From Paenibacillus albicereus (lineage in GTDB: Bacteria; Bacillota; Bacilli; Paenibacillales; Paenibacillaceae), in contig NZ_CP051428.1 of assembly GCF_012676905.1 (NCBI RefSeq), positions 5,081,001 to 5,145,000 of the forward strand: DNA of 64,000 nt. The letters run 5' to 3'. Position 1 is the first letter of the stretch. Each line of letters starts with the position of its first letter. The notes beneath the pieces were generated by a model. That model made no database searches, was not told the DNA's origin, and saw nothing but the letters and a program-made list of their open reading frames with translations. Shown here in pieces: positions 18,269 through 26,870 of the stretch. The translations under genes and the position numbers were made by a program.

Positions 18269-19525
18269 TCAAGCCTGCGGCAGCCTCCGCGCCGGGCGCC
18301 GCTCCGCGCGCCGGTAGGCCCGGGGCGTCTGGCCCTCCCATTTTTTGAACACCTTGATGAAGTAGCTCTGATCGTGAAAGCTCAGCCACGCCGCGATGTC
18401 CGCCACCGGGTAGTCGGTGAGCGACAGCAACTTCTTGGCCTCCTCGATCCGCTCGCGCTGGATGTAGGCCGAGATCGTCAGCCCGACCTCTTGTCGGAAC
18501 AGTCCGGACAGATAGTTGGGGCTCAGATGCGCCCGCTCGGCGAGCCTGGGCAGCGTCAGCTCTCCGTAGAGCCCGCTGGCGATCTCATGGAGGCAGTCCT
18601 GGACGGCGGGGGAAAAACGGCCGCGGCGCTCCTGCGCCACCCGGTCGACAAAGTCGAACAGCGCCTTGGACATGACCGCGCCGACCTCCTGCAGCGACGG
18701 CTGGTCCTCCAGCAGCTGGATGTAGTAGTCGCTCAGCGTGAACGCCGTTTCCTCCTGCAGGCCGCCCTCGATCGCCGCCCGGCAGATGAGCGCGATGCCG
18801 GTAATCATCAGATTCTTCTCGCTGCGCAGGCGGCTGCGGCGCGCGAGTACGCCGAACTCCTCCTCGCCGACGATGAACTCCATGACGAACGCGCGCATCC
18901 GCTCCTTCTCCCCCGTGCGGACGTAGTGCAGCAGCACGCGCTCATGCGGCAGGTTGGCATGCTGCAGCCCGCTGCGCCGGCTGCGCGACAGCTCCGCCTC
19001 CGCGCCTCGGCTCCCGGCCGAAGCCGGCTCCTGCAGCGGAGCCTCGGCCAGCAGGCTGGCCGACGGATCGACCGGCTTGCGGCGCACCGCATAGTGGACC
19101 ATGAGGCCGATCGCAGCGGCCCGCTCGGGGGACAGCAGCGGCACCGCCTCATACAGGTCCAGCAGCTGCCGGCGGTTGCCGGCATGTAGCGCAGCCAATC
19201 CTTCGTCCATCCCGCCGCCCGCGTCCCGTTCCTGCGTGAACGGTCCGAGCACGAGCGTGCCGGCGAGCCGCCCGTCGTCCAGTGCGTTGACGAACAGGTA
19301 CTCCAGACGCGAGCGCGTGAAGCGGACCGGCTGATCGGCCGCCACGAGCGCGTACTCGGCGCCGGCGACCTGGTCGCGGACAGCCGCGAAGAACGGGTTG
19401 GCCCGGAGCGCGGCGGGGGCGTGCTCCGCTTCGATTTTCCTCCCCGGATGGACGAGGAAGACCGGCACTTGCAGGGCATCATATAGAAGCCTTCCGAATT
19501 CGGCCAGCTCCTCCAGCTTGTTCAT
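18269..19525 (-). CDS. AraC-family transcriptional regulator
   Basis: 418 residues. The C-terminal AraC DNA-binding domain (about 315-410) has two helix-turn-helix units: LPRLAERAHLSPNYLSGLFR and VADIAAWLSFHDQSYFIKVF, ending KKWEGQTPRAYRR. The N-terminal 300 residues begin KLEELAEFGRLLYDALQVPV, a sensor-like domain seen in other Bacillales AraC proteins, with a helical middle. No membrane segment. It is divergent from the SDR gene at 19672 and upstream of the esterase gene, so either may be its target. Confidence 0.87.
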   Translation of the reverse strand: MNKLEELAEFGRLLYDALQVPVFLVHPGRKIEAEHAPAALRANPFFAAVRDQVAGAEYALVAADQPVRFTRSRLEYLFVNALDDGRLAGTLVLGPFTQERDAGGGMDEGLAALHAGNRRQLLDLYEAVPLLSPERAAAIGLMVHYAVRRKPVDPSASLLAEAPLQEPASAGSRGAEAELSRSRRSGLQHANLPHERVLLHYVRTGEKERMRAFVMEFIVGEEEFGVLARRSRLRSEKNLMITGIALICRAAIEGGLQEETAFTLSDYYIQLLEDQPSLQEVGAVMSKALFDFVDRVAQERRGRFSPAVQDCLHEIASGLYGELTLPRLAERAHLSPNYLSGLFRQEVGLTISAYIQRERIEEAKKLLSLTDYPVADIAAWLSFHDQSYFIKVFKKWEGQTPRAYRRAERRPARRLPQA

Positions 19526-19606
19526 GTCCGTCCTCCCTTCGGCTGCCGGCCGATCTCAAGATGTGAAAAAAGTACTACAAATCGGAGAAAAGAACAAGGA
19601 ACGCCG

Positions 19607-19624
19607 ATGTAAGCGCTCTACAAT
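19607..19624 (+). promoter_or_regulatory. Possible cre box over the SDR promoter -10
   Basis: ATGTAAGCGCTCTACA resembles the cre consensus with one or two mismatches at the 3' end, and it overlaps TACAAT (19619-19624), a good -10. No clear -35 is present. Confidence 0.35.
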
Positions 19625-19671
19625 GGAAGGGCAGAACCTCATCTCACTCTTCTCCGAAAGGATGGTTCCAT

Positions 19672-20427
19672 ATGCTTCACGATAAAATCGCGCTCGTCAC
19701 CGGCGGAGGCAGCGGCATCGGCCGCGCCACGAGCCTGAAAATGGCCGGTTACGGAGCCAAGCTCGTCATCGTCGACTTCAACGAGGCCGGAGGCCAGGAA
19801 ACGGTCCGGCTGATCCAGGAGCAAGGCGGCGAGGCGATCTTCGTCCAAGCCGACGTCTCCAAGACCGAGGACGTGCAGCGCTACGTGCAGGCCGCCGTCG
19901 ACGCCTACGGCCGGATCGACGTTTTCTTCAACAACGCCGGCATCGTGCAGAAGTTCAACCGGCTCGCCGACATCGAAGAGAACGAGTTCGACCGCATCAT
20001 GAGCGTCAACGTGCGCGGCGTCTTCCTCGGCATGAAGTACGTGCTGAAGGTGATGGAGCAGCAAGGCAGCGGCTCGATCGTCAACACGGCTTCCACGGCT
20101 GGCGTGAAGAGCGAGCACAGCGCGTCGGCTTATTCCGCGAGCAAGCACGCGGTCGTCGGCCTGACGAAGGGCGCGGCGATTGAGTATGTGAAAAAAGGCA
20201 TCCGCGTCAACGCCATCTGCCCGGGCGGCGTCGAGACGGCGCTGACGAAGGGCGTCGAAGCGGCGTTCCTGTCCGGCGGCTACGTGCCGGAGGAAGTCGG
20301 CAACATGCGCATGGGCCGCTACGCCCAGCCGGACGAGCTGGCAGAGGTCGCCTGCTTCCTGGCCTCTGATCGCGCCAGCTATATGACCGGCTCGATCGTG
20401 CTGGCCGACGGCGGACTGACGCTGTAA
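19672..20427 (+). CDS. SDR-family NAD(P)-dependent oxidoreductase
   Basis: Classical short-chain dehydrogenase, 251 residues. It has the cofactor motif TGGGSGIGRAT (about 9-19), DVSKTEDV, NNAGIVQ, the catalytic Ser in NTASTAGVKSE, and YSASKHA with the Tyr/Lys pair, ending with LADGGLTL. Asp at the end of the second strand (VIVDFNEAG) favours NAD. GAAAGG precedes the ATG. It is divergent from the AraC regulator. The substrate is not known; a sugar or polyol is plausible given the adjacent cre-like site. Confidence 0.9.
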   Translation: MLHDKIALVTGGGSGIGRATSLKMAGYGAKLVIVDFNEAGGQETVRLIQEQGGEAIFVQADVSKTEDVQRYVQAAVDAYGRIDVFFNNAGIVQKFNRLADIEENEFDRIMSVNVRGVFLGMKYVLKVMEQQGSGSIVNTASTAGVKSEHSASAYSASKHAVVGLTKGAAIEYVKKGIRVNAICPGGVETALTKGVEAAFLSGGYVPEEVGNMRMGRYAQPDELAEVACFLASDRASYMTGSIVLADGGLTL

Positions 20428-20452
20428 GCTTGGACGGATCGGTATAATCGCG

Positions 20453-20491
20453 AAAAAGGGACGCAGCCGAGCATCGGCTGCGTCCCTTTTT
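20453..20491 (+). terminator. Terminator after the SDR gene
   Basis: An 18-base perfect stem, AAAAAGGGACGCAGCCGA / TCGGCTGCGTCCCTTTTT, with loop GCA. It works on either strand. Confidence 0.92.
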
Positions 20492-20519
20492 GCGGCTGGT
20501 GGCGGGGGTCGGAAAGGCA

Positions 20520-20750
20520 TGCAGACGAAGCCAAGGCACAGGTCGGCCTTGGATTTGCCGGCTCCGGGCCGCCGGAGCGAGTCCAAGGCACTTTTCTGCC
20601 TTGGATTCGCCGGCTCCGGGCCGTTGAGCCCGATTCAAGGCTTATTTCTGCCTTGGAGTCCCGGCTCCGGGCCGTTGAGCCCAATTCAAAGCCTATTTCT
20701 GCCTTGGATTTTCGGACGCGAGCACGCGAGGATGGTTGCAATGGGCAGGT
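20520..20750. repeat. 52-bp tandem repeat array A (about 4 copies)
   Basis: Units begin GCCTTGG at 20546, 20598, 20650 and 20701, a period of 52, 52 and 51. A unit runs GCCTTGGATTCGCCGGCTCC, then GGGCCGTTGAGCCCGATT, then CAAGGCTTATTTCT. Arms GCCTTGGAT and ATTCAAGGC are near-inverted within the unit, and between units CCAAGGCA / TGCCTTGG (20583-20604) makes a perfect 8-bp hairpin. The period is not a multiple of three and no ribosome binding site leads in, so this is noncoding. Confidence 0.85.
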
Positions 20751-20769
20751 GGACTGCGAGGAAAGGGTG

Positions 20770-21350
20770 GAAACGTCCTTCGTTCATCACGCTCCGCTCG
20801 ACGAAGGGGTCCAGACTTCCTTCCTGCATCGCGCTCGCCGAACAACCACTCGAGGAAGGGGTCCAGACTTCCTTCCTGCATCGCGCTCGCCGGACAACCG
20901 CCCGATGAAGGGGTCCAAACTTCCTTCCTGCATCGCGCTAGGCGGATAACCGCTCGACGAAGGGGTCCAGACTTCCTTCCTGCATCGCGCTCGCCGGACA
21001 ACCGTCCGAGGAAGGGGTCCAGACTTCCTTCCTGCATCGCGCTCGGCAGACAACCGCTCGAGGAAGGAGTCCAGACTTCCTTCCTGCATCGCGCTCGGCA
21101 GACAACCGCTCGAGGAAGGGGTCCAGACTTCCTTCATTCATCGCGCTCGGCAGACAACCGCTCGATGAAGGGGTCCAAACTTCCTTCCTGCATCGCGCTC
21201 GCCGAACAACCGCTCGAGGAAGGGGTTCAGACTTCCTTCCTGCATCGCGCTCGCCGAACAACCGCTCGAGGAAGGGGTTCAGACTTCCTTCCTGCATCGC
21301 GCTCGCCGGACAACCGCCCGATGAAGGAGCCCAGACTTCCTTCGCGCGCT
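20770..21350. repeat. 52-bp tandem repeat array B (about 11 copies)
   Basis: The core GAAGGGGTCCAGACTTCCTT recurs eleven times. The marker base is at 20813, 20865, 20918, 20970, 21022, 21074, 21126, 21178, 21230, 21282 and 21334: every step is 52 except one of 53. The rest of the unit reads CCTGCATCGCGCTCG, then CCGGACAACCGCTCGAG, with scattered substitutions. Within each unit AGGAAGG pairs with CCTTCCT around an 11-base loop. There are no unique spacers, so this is not CRISPR. The gap 21351-21493 holds nothing I recognise. Confidence 0.92.
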
Positions 21351-21493
21351 GCGCTAGGCTTCCTCCGCCTCGCCACTGCCGCTTGGCCCCGCTTGGCCCC
21401 TCTCGTCCTGCCGCCGTGCTATGACTCGCCAGCCGTCCGGGCCTGATCGCCCCGCCGTCCTTCCGCCCTGCTCCGCCTCGACGGCCCGCTCGC

Positions 21494-22354
21494 CTAGCGG
21501 CCGAGCTGCTCCCGCCACCGATGCTTCGGCTGCCAGCCGAGCAGGCGCATCGCCTTTTCGCTGCTCAGCAGCGCCTCATGCCCCTCCAGCGGAGCGCGAT
21601 AATCCTCCACCTCCGGATAGCGAGCGGCCATCAGCTCGCGGCTCGGCACCGCCATGCTCGTCTCGTCGGAGGCCAGGTTCAGCGCCACCGATCCGAGTCC
21701 GTCCGCCTCGACGGCGAGCCGGCACGCCTCCGCCGCATCGCGCGTGTCGATGTAGCTCCACAGGATGCGCTCGCGCTCCTCGGGCTTGTCGATCCAGGAC
21801 GGGAACCGCTCGTACCACTCCGGCGGGATGACGTTGCCGAGGCGCAGCGAGACGACCTGCATGCCCGTCCGCCGATGGAACATGTCGGCCGTCAGCTCGC
21901 CGACGACCTTGGACAGGCCGTAGCTGTCCTGCGGCAGCTGAGGATGCGCCTCGTCCATCGGCACGTACTGCGGGCCGAACGGATGCACGGCGAAGCAGAT
22001 GCCGTAGCTCGACTCGCTCGAGGCGACGACCGCCTTGCGGATGCCGAGGCCTGCCGCGGCCTCCAGCACGTTGTAGGTGGACATGACGTTGTTGCGGAAC
22101 GTCGTCTCCGGCGGCACCATGCCCGCTCTCGGAATCGCCGCCAGATGCACGACCGCGTCGGCGCCGGCGAGCGCGCCGTAGGTCTGGCCGAGGTCCTGCA
22201 GATCGACGATGAGCGTCGGACAGAGCGGCTCCTCCGGATGGCGGGTATCGACATTGGTCACTTCATAGCCCTGCTCGAGAAAATGCTGGACGACCCAGCG
22301 GCCCAGCATGCCGCTTCCTCCGGTCACGACGACTTTTTTGCCTGCAGATGACAT
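21494..22354 (-). CDS. NAD-dependent epimerase/dehydratase family protein
   Basis: Extended SDR sugar-nucleotide-type enzyme, 286 residues. It has VVVTGGSGMLGRWVVQHF (about 8-25), DVHLAA-type strand (ADAVVHLAAIPRAG), a catalytic SSESSYG stretch and DSYGLSKVVGE with the Tyr/Lys pair. The C-terminal part (RLLGWQPKHRWREQL) is typical of UDP-sugar epimerases. ATG 22354 opens directly into the Rossmann motif. The actual sugar is unknown. The gene stands alone between repeat array B and a DMT transporter gene. Confidence 0.87.
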   Translation of the reverse strand: MSSAGKKVVVTGGSGMLGRWVVQHFLEQGYEVTNVDTRHPEEPLCPTLIVDLQDLGQTYGALAGADAVVHLAAIPRAGMVPPETTFRNNVMSTYNVLEAAAGLGIRKAVVASSESSYGICFAVHPFGPQYVPMDEAHPQLPQDSYGLSKVVGELTADMFHRRTGMQVVSLRLGNVIPPEWYERFPSWIDKPEERERILWSYIDTRDAAEACRLAVEADGLGSVALNLASDETSMAVPSRELMAARYPEVEDYRAPLEGHEALLSSEKAMRLLGWQPKHRWREQLGR

Positions 22355-22575
22355 ATCGGATCTGCCTCCTCTTGATGGTTTCCAAGGCGATGCTTCGCTC
22401 GCATGCCCGCTGCTTAGGCAGCTTCCCTTAGCTTAAACTTTGTTTAGAAGATAAACCATCTATTTCTGGACTGGGCCGACATTGGAAAAAGGAGTATGGT
22501 CTACCGATCCGAAAAGCTTACCGAAGGGAGAGGTCCGATAGAGCGCTCGCCAATCCGGCCTCCCGCGCCAGCCCA

Positions 22576-23466
22576 TCAAGCCCCCGCCGAGGCCGGCTTG
22601 GAGGGCCTCCTCAAGAGCGGCAGCTGCAGCCACAGGATGCCGGCGATGAATACGGCCGAGCCGAGGCCGACATAGATCGTCATCGGCTCGTCGAAGAACA
22701 GCACCGACCAGAGCATCGTGAACAGCGCCTGCACGTTGCCGAGCAGCGCGGCCGCGGCGAGCGGCACGCGCTTCAGCCCTTCCGCGAACCAGACGAAGCT
22801 GAGCCCGGTGATGAGGCCGAGCGCGAGCACCGCCGCCCATGCGGCAAGCGACATGTCGCCGACGAAGCCCCAGCCGGGCTGCAGCGGCGGGAGCGGCGCC
22901 AGCAGCAGCGCGCTGACTGCGAACGCCGACAGGTTCATGCTGCCGGAATCCAGCTCGCCGACGAGGCGGCGCTGGCTGATGACATGCAGGCCCGCTCCGG
23001 TGCCTCCGAGCACGAGCAGCAGCATCGTCAGCCCGCCCGAGCCGAGCTCCTCCAGCGGCATGCCGTTCCATCCGATGAGGGCGACCCCGAGCATGCACAG
23101 CGCGGCGGCCGTCCAGCCGCGGCCGGATACGCGCTCGCGCAGCAGCCAGGCGGAGAACAGCAGGATCGCCGTCGTCTGCACCGGCGGAATCAGGATGTTG
23201 GAGTAGGAGTAGCCGAGCGTGATCGCGGCGTTCTCGAACAGATAGTTGGCGGCCTTGGCCGCGCCGCCGATCCAGATCCATTTGAGCGCCAGATGAAGCC
23301 GCAGCCCGCGTCCGCGCGCGAGCATGTAGATGCCCAGGAACAGCACGCCGAAGAAAAAGCGTCCGAACGAGATCGCGAAGCTGTCCAGCATCGGCGCCGC
23401 GGTCTTGACCAGAACGCCGACGAAGCTCCAGGCCAGCGTGGCCAGAAGCACGAGCCCATACCCCAT
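22576..23466 (-). CDS. EamA-family (DMT) transporter
   Basis: 296 residues with ten hydrophobic segments in two EamA halves. The first starts MGYGLVLLATLAWSFVGVL, and the second contains GLITGLSFVWFAEGLKRVP and LLGNVQALFTMLWSVLFFDE. Family members export metabolites or drugs; the substrate cannot be read from the sequence. It ends in LRRPSKPASAGA. It is transcribed toward the epimerase gene with a 221-base gap (22355-22575) in which I see no gene. Confidence 0.87.
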   Translation of the reverse strand: MGYGLVLLATLAWSFVGVLVKTAAPMLDSFAISFGRFFFGVLFLGIYMLARGRGLRLHLALKWIWIGGAAKAANYLFENAAITLGYSYSNILIPPVQTTAILLFSAWLLRERVSGRGWTAAALCMLGVALIGWNGMPLEELGSGGLTMLLLVLGGTGAGLHVISQRRLVGELDSGSMNLSAFAVSALLLAPLPPLQPGWGFVGDMSLAAWAAVLALGLITGLSFVWFAEGLKRVPLAAAALLGNVQALFTMLWSVLFFDEPMTIYVGLGSAVFIAGILWLQLPLLRRPSKPASAGA

Positions 23467-23574
23467 TGCCGTTCCCCCTCTGATGCATGAAGTATAGGCG
23501 CGTACGGGACAATAGGCAAGAGAAGACGCATCGGGCGACGGCTTCGTTTCCAGCCGATTCCCTGGCGGAATCGG

Positions 23575-23620
23575 TTGTGAAAGGCGCTTTTCCCCGCTAT
23601 AATACTGAATATACGTTCAG
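23575..23620 (+). promoter_or_regulatory. tetR promoter and operator
   Basis: TTGTGA (23575-23580), a 17-base spacer and a perfect TATAAT (23598-23603), followed at once by the inverted repeat CTGAATATACGTTCAG (23605-23620). The form GAA-N6-TTCAG recurs before the neighbouring MFS gene, so this is the likely TetR operator. Confidence 0.72.
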
Positions 23621-23655
23621 GATGTAAAAAGGCTAGGAAACCGGGGTGAGGCCTG

Positions 23656-24255
23656 TTGAACAAGAAGCAGCAGCAGACGGAGCAGACGAGGAAACGGATC
23701 GCCGACGCCGCGCGGGCGCTGTTCGTGCAGAAGGGCTACAAGGCGACGTCGATCGACGAGATCGTCAAGGCGACCGGCTCCAGCGCCGGCAACATCTACT
23801 ACCATTTCAAGAGCAAGGAAGGGCTCATCCTCCATCTGCTCGACGAGTGGAACCGCGAGTGGGAGGACCACTGGCTCGCCGAGGAAGTCCGCTACGAGAC
23901 GGCGGCCGGCAAGCTGTACGGCATGGCCGAGCATCTCGCGCTCGACCAGTGGAGCCATCCGCTCTCCAAGGCGGTCGACGAATTTTTCAATCTGTCCGAC
24001 AAGACGACGGACGTCGAGGAGCGGATGCAAGGCATCGTGGAAGGCTACCTGGCCTTCAACCGCCAGCTGCTGCAAAAGGGCGTCGACAGCGGCGAATTCG
24101 CGATCCGGGACGTGGAGACGGCGGCGCTCCTGCTCGACAGCCTGCTGTACGGCCTCAGCCAGCATGCCAAGCGCATGACGCGAGACGAGGCTCTCGCCGC
24201 CTATCGCGCCGGGATGGACGCGTTTTTGTACGGAATCGCCGGAGCGGCCCGCTGA
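23656..24255 (+). CDS. TetR/AcrR-family transcriptional repressor
   Basis: 199 residues. The N-terminal HTH (about 10-56) reads RIADAARALFVQKGYKATS then IVKATGSSAGNIYYHFKSKE. The C-terminal helical ligand domain ends DAFLYGIAGAAR. The start is TTG at 23656, preceded by GGGGTGAGG. The gene lies just before an MFS multidrug transporter with an intervening weak terminator. Matching operator sequences precede both genes, so it probably represses itself and the pump, with a pump substrate as inducer. Confidence 0.9.
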   Translation: MNKKQQQTEQTRKRIADAARALFVQKGYKATSIDEIVKATGSSAGNIYYHFKSKEGLILHLLDEWNREWEDHWLAEEVRYETAAGKLYGMAEHLALDQWSHPLSKAVDEFFNLSDKTTDVEERMQGIVEGYLAFNRQLLQKGVDSGEFAIRDVETAALLLDSLLYGLSQHAKRMTRDEALAAYRAGMDAFLYGIAGAAR

Positions 24256-24270
24256 CGGCCGCGTTTTTTT
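24244..24270 (+). terminator. Terminator overlapping the tetR stop
   Basis: GCGGCC / GGCCGC with a 7-base loop, then seven T residues. The hairpin includes the tetR stop codon. Confidence 0.65.
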
Positions 24271-24281
24271 CAGCCCTTTTC

Positions 24282-24297
24282 TAGAACGATTATTCAG
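24282..24297 (+). promoter_or_regulatory. Second TetR-type operator before the MFS gene
   Basis: TAGAACGATTATTCAG shares the arms GAA-N6-TTCAG and the following GATGT with the tetR site at 23605. It lies 34 bases before the MFS start. Confidence 0.5.
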
Positions 24298-24330
24298 GAT
24301 GTTCGCAATCCACCAGGAGGTACCTTCATC

Positions 24331-25551
24331 ATGACGCTTTTACTGCGCAACCGCGGAGCATTCCTGCTCCTCATGCTCAATCTGTTCCTCGTCTTCACCG
24401 GCATCGGCCTCGTCATCCCGATCATGCCCAAATTCATGGAGCTGCTCGGCATCTCCGGCAGCCTCGTCGGCCTGCTCGTGGCCTCCTTCTCGCTGACGCA
24501 GCTGCTGTTCTCGCCGCTGGCGGGACGGCTCTCCGACCGGTTCGGCCGCAAGCGGCTGATCGTGCTCGGCATGACGGTGTTCGCCGTGTCCGAGGCGCTG
24601 TTCGGCTTCGCCGAGCAGCCGTGGCTGCTGTTCGCCTCGCGCCTGCTCGGCGGCGTCAGCGCCGCGCTCATCATGCCCGCCGTCATGGCCTACGCCGCGG
24701 ACATCACGACGCAGGAAGAGCGCGCCGCCGGGATGGGCTACATCAACGCCGCGATTACGACCGGCTTCATCATCGGCCCCGGCATCGGCGGCTACATCGC
24801 GGAGTTCGGCCTGCGCGTGCCGTTCTACGCGGCCGGCGTCGCGGGGCTGATCGCCGCTGCGCTCACGCTGTTCGTGCTGCGCGAATCGAATCCGGCGCAG
24901 GCAGGCGCGGCCGCAGCGGACCCTACGGCGCAGCCGTCCGCAGCATCCGGCGGCCGCCGGAGCAGCCTGATCGGCCAGCTGTTGACGTCCCACCGCGAGC
25001 CGTACTTCTTCAGCCTCATCGTCGTCTTCACGCTGTCGTTCGGCCTCGCCAACTTCGAGACGGTGTTCGGCCTGTTCGTCGACCACCGGTTCGGCTTCGA
25101 GCCGAAGGACATCGCCTTCATCATCACGTTCGGCTCCATCGCCGGCGCCGTCGTACAGGTGACCACCTTCGGCTGGATCCTGAACCGGTTCGGCGAGAAG
25201 CGCGTCATCTCGATCTGTCTGCTCTTCGCCGGCGCGTTCATCCTGCTGACGCTGTTCGTGCACACGTTCTGGCTCATCTTCGCCGTGACGTTCGTCGTCT
25301 TCCTCGCGATCGACATCCTGCGTCCTGCCATCAGCACGCAGATGTCCAAGCTCGCGGGCGCCGACCAGGGCTACGTGGCCGGACTGAACTCGGCCTTCAC
25401 GAGCCTCGGCAACATCGCCGGACCGATCGTCGCGGGCGTGCTGTTCGACCTCCATATCGGAGCGCCGTACGCGCTGGCAAGCATCGTGCTGCTGCTCTGC
25501 TTCGTCCTCTCGACGAGGCTGCGGAGCGGCGAGCCGGGAGCGAGCCGCTAA
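24331..25551 (+). CDS. MFS multidrug efflux transporter (DHA1 type)
   Basis: 406 residues with twelve hydrophobic segments. The N-terminus MTLLLRNRGAFLLLMLNLFL leads to TM1. Motif A is GRLSDRFGRKRLIVLG between TM2 and TM3, and motif C of drug/proton antiporters is visible in GFIIGPGIGGYIAEFG (TM5). A Pro/Ala-rich cytoplasmic loop lies near 190-215. It resembles NorA/Blt-type pumps that export several hydrophobic compounds. AGGAGG precedes the ATG, and a tetR gene with a matching operator lies upstream. Confidence 0.9.
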   Translation: MTLLLRNRGAFLLLMLNLFLVFTGIGLVIPIMPKFMELLGISGSLVGLLVASFSLTQLLFSPLAGRLSDRFGRKRLIVLGMTVFAVSEALFGFAEQPWLLFASRLLGGVSAALIMPAVMAYAADITTQEERAAGMGYINAAITTGFIIGPGIGGYIAEFGLRVPFYAAGVAGLIAAALTLFVLRESNPAQAGAAAADPTAQPSAASGGRRSSLIGQLLTSHREPYFFSLIVVFTLSFGLANFETVFGLFVDHRFGFEPKDIAFIITFGSIAGAVVQVTTFGWILNRFGEKRVISICLLFAGAFILLTLFVHTFWLIFAVTFVVFLAIDILRPAISTQMSKLAGADQGYVAGLNSAFTSLGNIAGPIVAGVLFDLHIGAPYALASIVLLLCFVLSTRLRSGEPGASR

Positions 25552-25583
25552 GGCGAACCGCTGCGGACGAGGCTCCGCGCTGC

Positions 25584-25613
25584 TTGAACCGCCGCAGCCG
25601 AAGTCCTTATACT
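25584..25613 (+). promoter_or_regulatory. Sigma-A promoter of the nucleoside hydrolase gene
   Basis: TTGAAC (25584-25589), an 18-base spacer and TATACT (25608-25613), 50 bases before the start codon. Confidence 0.55.
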
Positions 25614-25662
25614 GGGAATCAACAACACGCTCCTTCACCAACAAGCAAAGGGTGGTCTCTCT

Positions 25663-26643
25663 ATGAATCCGAATCTGCGGCTGATCGTCGATACCGACAC
25701 CGCGGGCGACGACGTCACGTCGCTCCTGATGGGCCTGCTCTGGCCCGGCGTGCGCATCGAAGCGATCACCACCGTCATGGGCAATATTCCGGTCGAGCAG
25801 TGCACGGCCAACGCGCTGACGACGGTCGAGGCGGCGGGACGCGGCGAGGTGCCGGTCTACCAAGGCTGCGACCGCCCGCTGCTGCGGCCGCTCGTGCAGG
25901 CGGCCTACGTCCACGGCGCGGACGGCATGGGCGAGTCGAACTTCCCGCCGCCCGAGCGTCGCGCCGAGGCCGAGCATGCCGCCAATGCGATCGTCCGGCT
26001 GCTGAACGCCCATCCGGGCGAGCTGGAGCTCGTCGCGCACGGCCCGCTCACGAATCTCGCCGTCGCGTACATGCTCGATCCGTCCATCGTCCATAAGGTC
26101 AAGAAAGTATGGGTCATGGGCGGCAGCTGCCATTTCCGGGGCAACATCACGGCGACGGCCGAGTTCAACTTCTACGTCGATCCCGAGGCGGCCCGGATCG
26201 TGTTCCAGGCCGGATTCCCGATCGTCATGATCGGCTGGGACATCTGCTGCCGCAACGCGCTCGTCGGCGGCGAGGATCTGGAGCGCCTGCAGGCGATCGA
26301 CACGCCGACAGCGCGCTTCTACCGCCAGGTCAACCGCAAGGCGCTCGCCTTCAACCAAGCGAACGGCCTCGACGGCGTCACGCATCCCGACTCCATCACG
26401 ATGGCGATGGCGATCCTCCCGGAGCTGCTGCTGCGCTCGCAGCGCTGCCATGTGGACATCGAGTGCCAGAGCGAGGCGAACCGCGGCTTCAGCGCCGTCG
26501 ATACCCGGCCCGCGCCGGAGAATACGCCGGCCTGGACCGGCAGCGAGCGGACAAGCGCCGAGGTGTGCCTGGAGGCCGACTACCGCCTGTTCTACCGGAT
26601 GCTGACGGCGGTGCTGAGCGGCGATTTCCGCGAGTTCGCCTGA
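25663..26643 (+). CDS. Nucleoside hydrolase (IUNH family)
   Basis: Hydrolyses the N-glycosidic bond of ribonucleosides to ribose and free base. 326 residues. The calcium-binding motif VDTDTAGDDVTSLLM sits at residues 8-22, with EAITTVMGNIPVEQC, VAHGPLTNLAVAY, WVMGGSCHFRGN and the family NFYVDPEAARIV following. The active-site Asp and Asn regions look intact. GGGTGGTC precedes the ATG. It stands alone with its own promoter. Confidence 0.92.
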   Translation: MNPNLRLIVDTDTAGDDVTSLLMGLLWPGVRIEAITTVMGNIPVEQCTANALTTVEAAGRGEVPVYQGCDRPLLRPLVQAAYVHGADGMGESNFPPPERRAEAEHAANAIVRLLNAHPGELELVAHGPLTNLAVAYMLDPSIVHKVKKVWVMGGSCHFRGNITATAEFNFYVDPEAARIVFQAGFPIVMIGWDICCRNALVGGEDLERLQAIDTPTARFYRQVNRKALAFNQANGLDGVTHPDSITMAMAILPELLLRSQRCHVDIECQSEANRGFSAVDTRPAPENTPAWTGSERTSAEVCLEADYRLFYRMLTAVLSGDFREFA

Positions 26644-26836
26644 GGCAGGGGCGGCCCGGGAGTCCGCCGTCCTGTTCCGCACGAAGGGCTGCAGCGGAGC
26701 TTCGATGTCCGACATCATCGAGCGATGCGGCATCCGCAAGGGCGGTATGGAGCAAGCTGTAGGAGGACAGCGCCTATATCCGACGCTGCGCGAATGCGGT
26801 ACCCAGAACATGGAGGACCGGCTGCTGGCCCATTGA
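26642..26836 (+). pseudogene. Remnant of a TetR-family HTH
   Basis: In the frame ending at 26836 the sequence reads ESAVLFRTKGCSGASMSD then IIERCGIRKGGMEQAV, the helix-turn-helix of a TetR protein. It has no start codon and no ligand domain, and after the HTH it degrades (GGQRLYPTLRECG). It is squeezed between the nucleoside hydrolase and the response regulator. Probably a relic of a deleted regulator gene. Confidence 0.6.
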
Positions 26837-26870
26837 GCCTAGCCGGGCCCAAGGATGAGGAGGAACTCCG

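Noticed and set aside
20770-21350. CRISPR array
   Set aside because: The whole 52-bp unit repeats with only point changes, so there are no unique spacers, and no cas genes are in the window.
24340-26811. An 823-residue minus-strand reading frame
   Set aside because: It is antisense to clear MFS and nucleoside hydrolase genes and has shadow composition rich in Arg, Asp, Gln and His; a GC-rich codon artefact.
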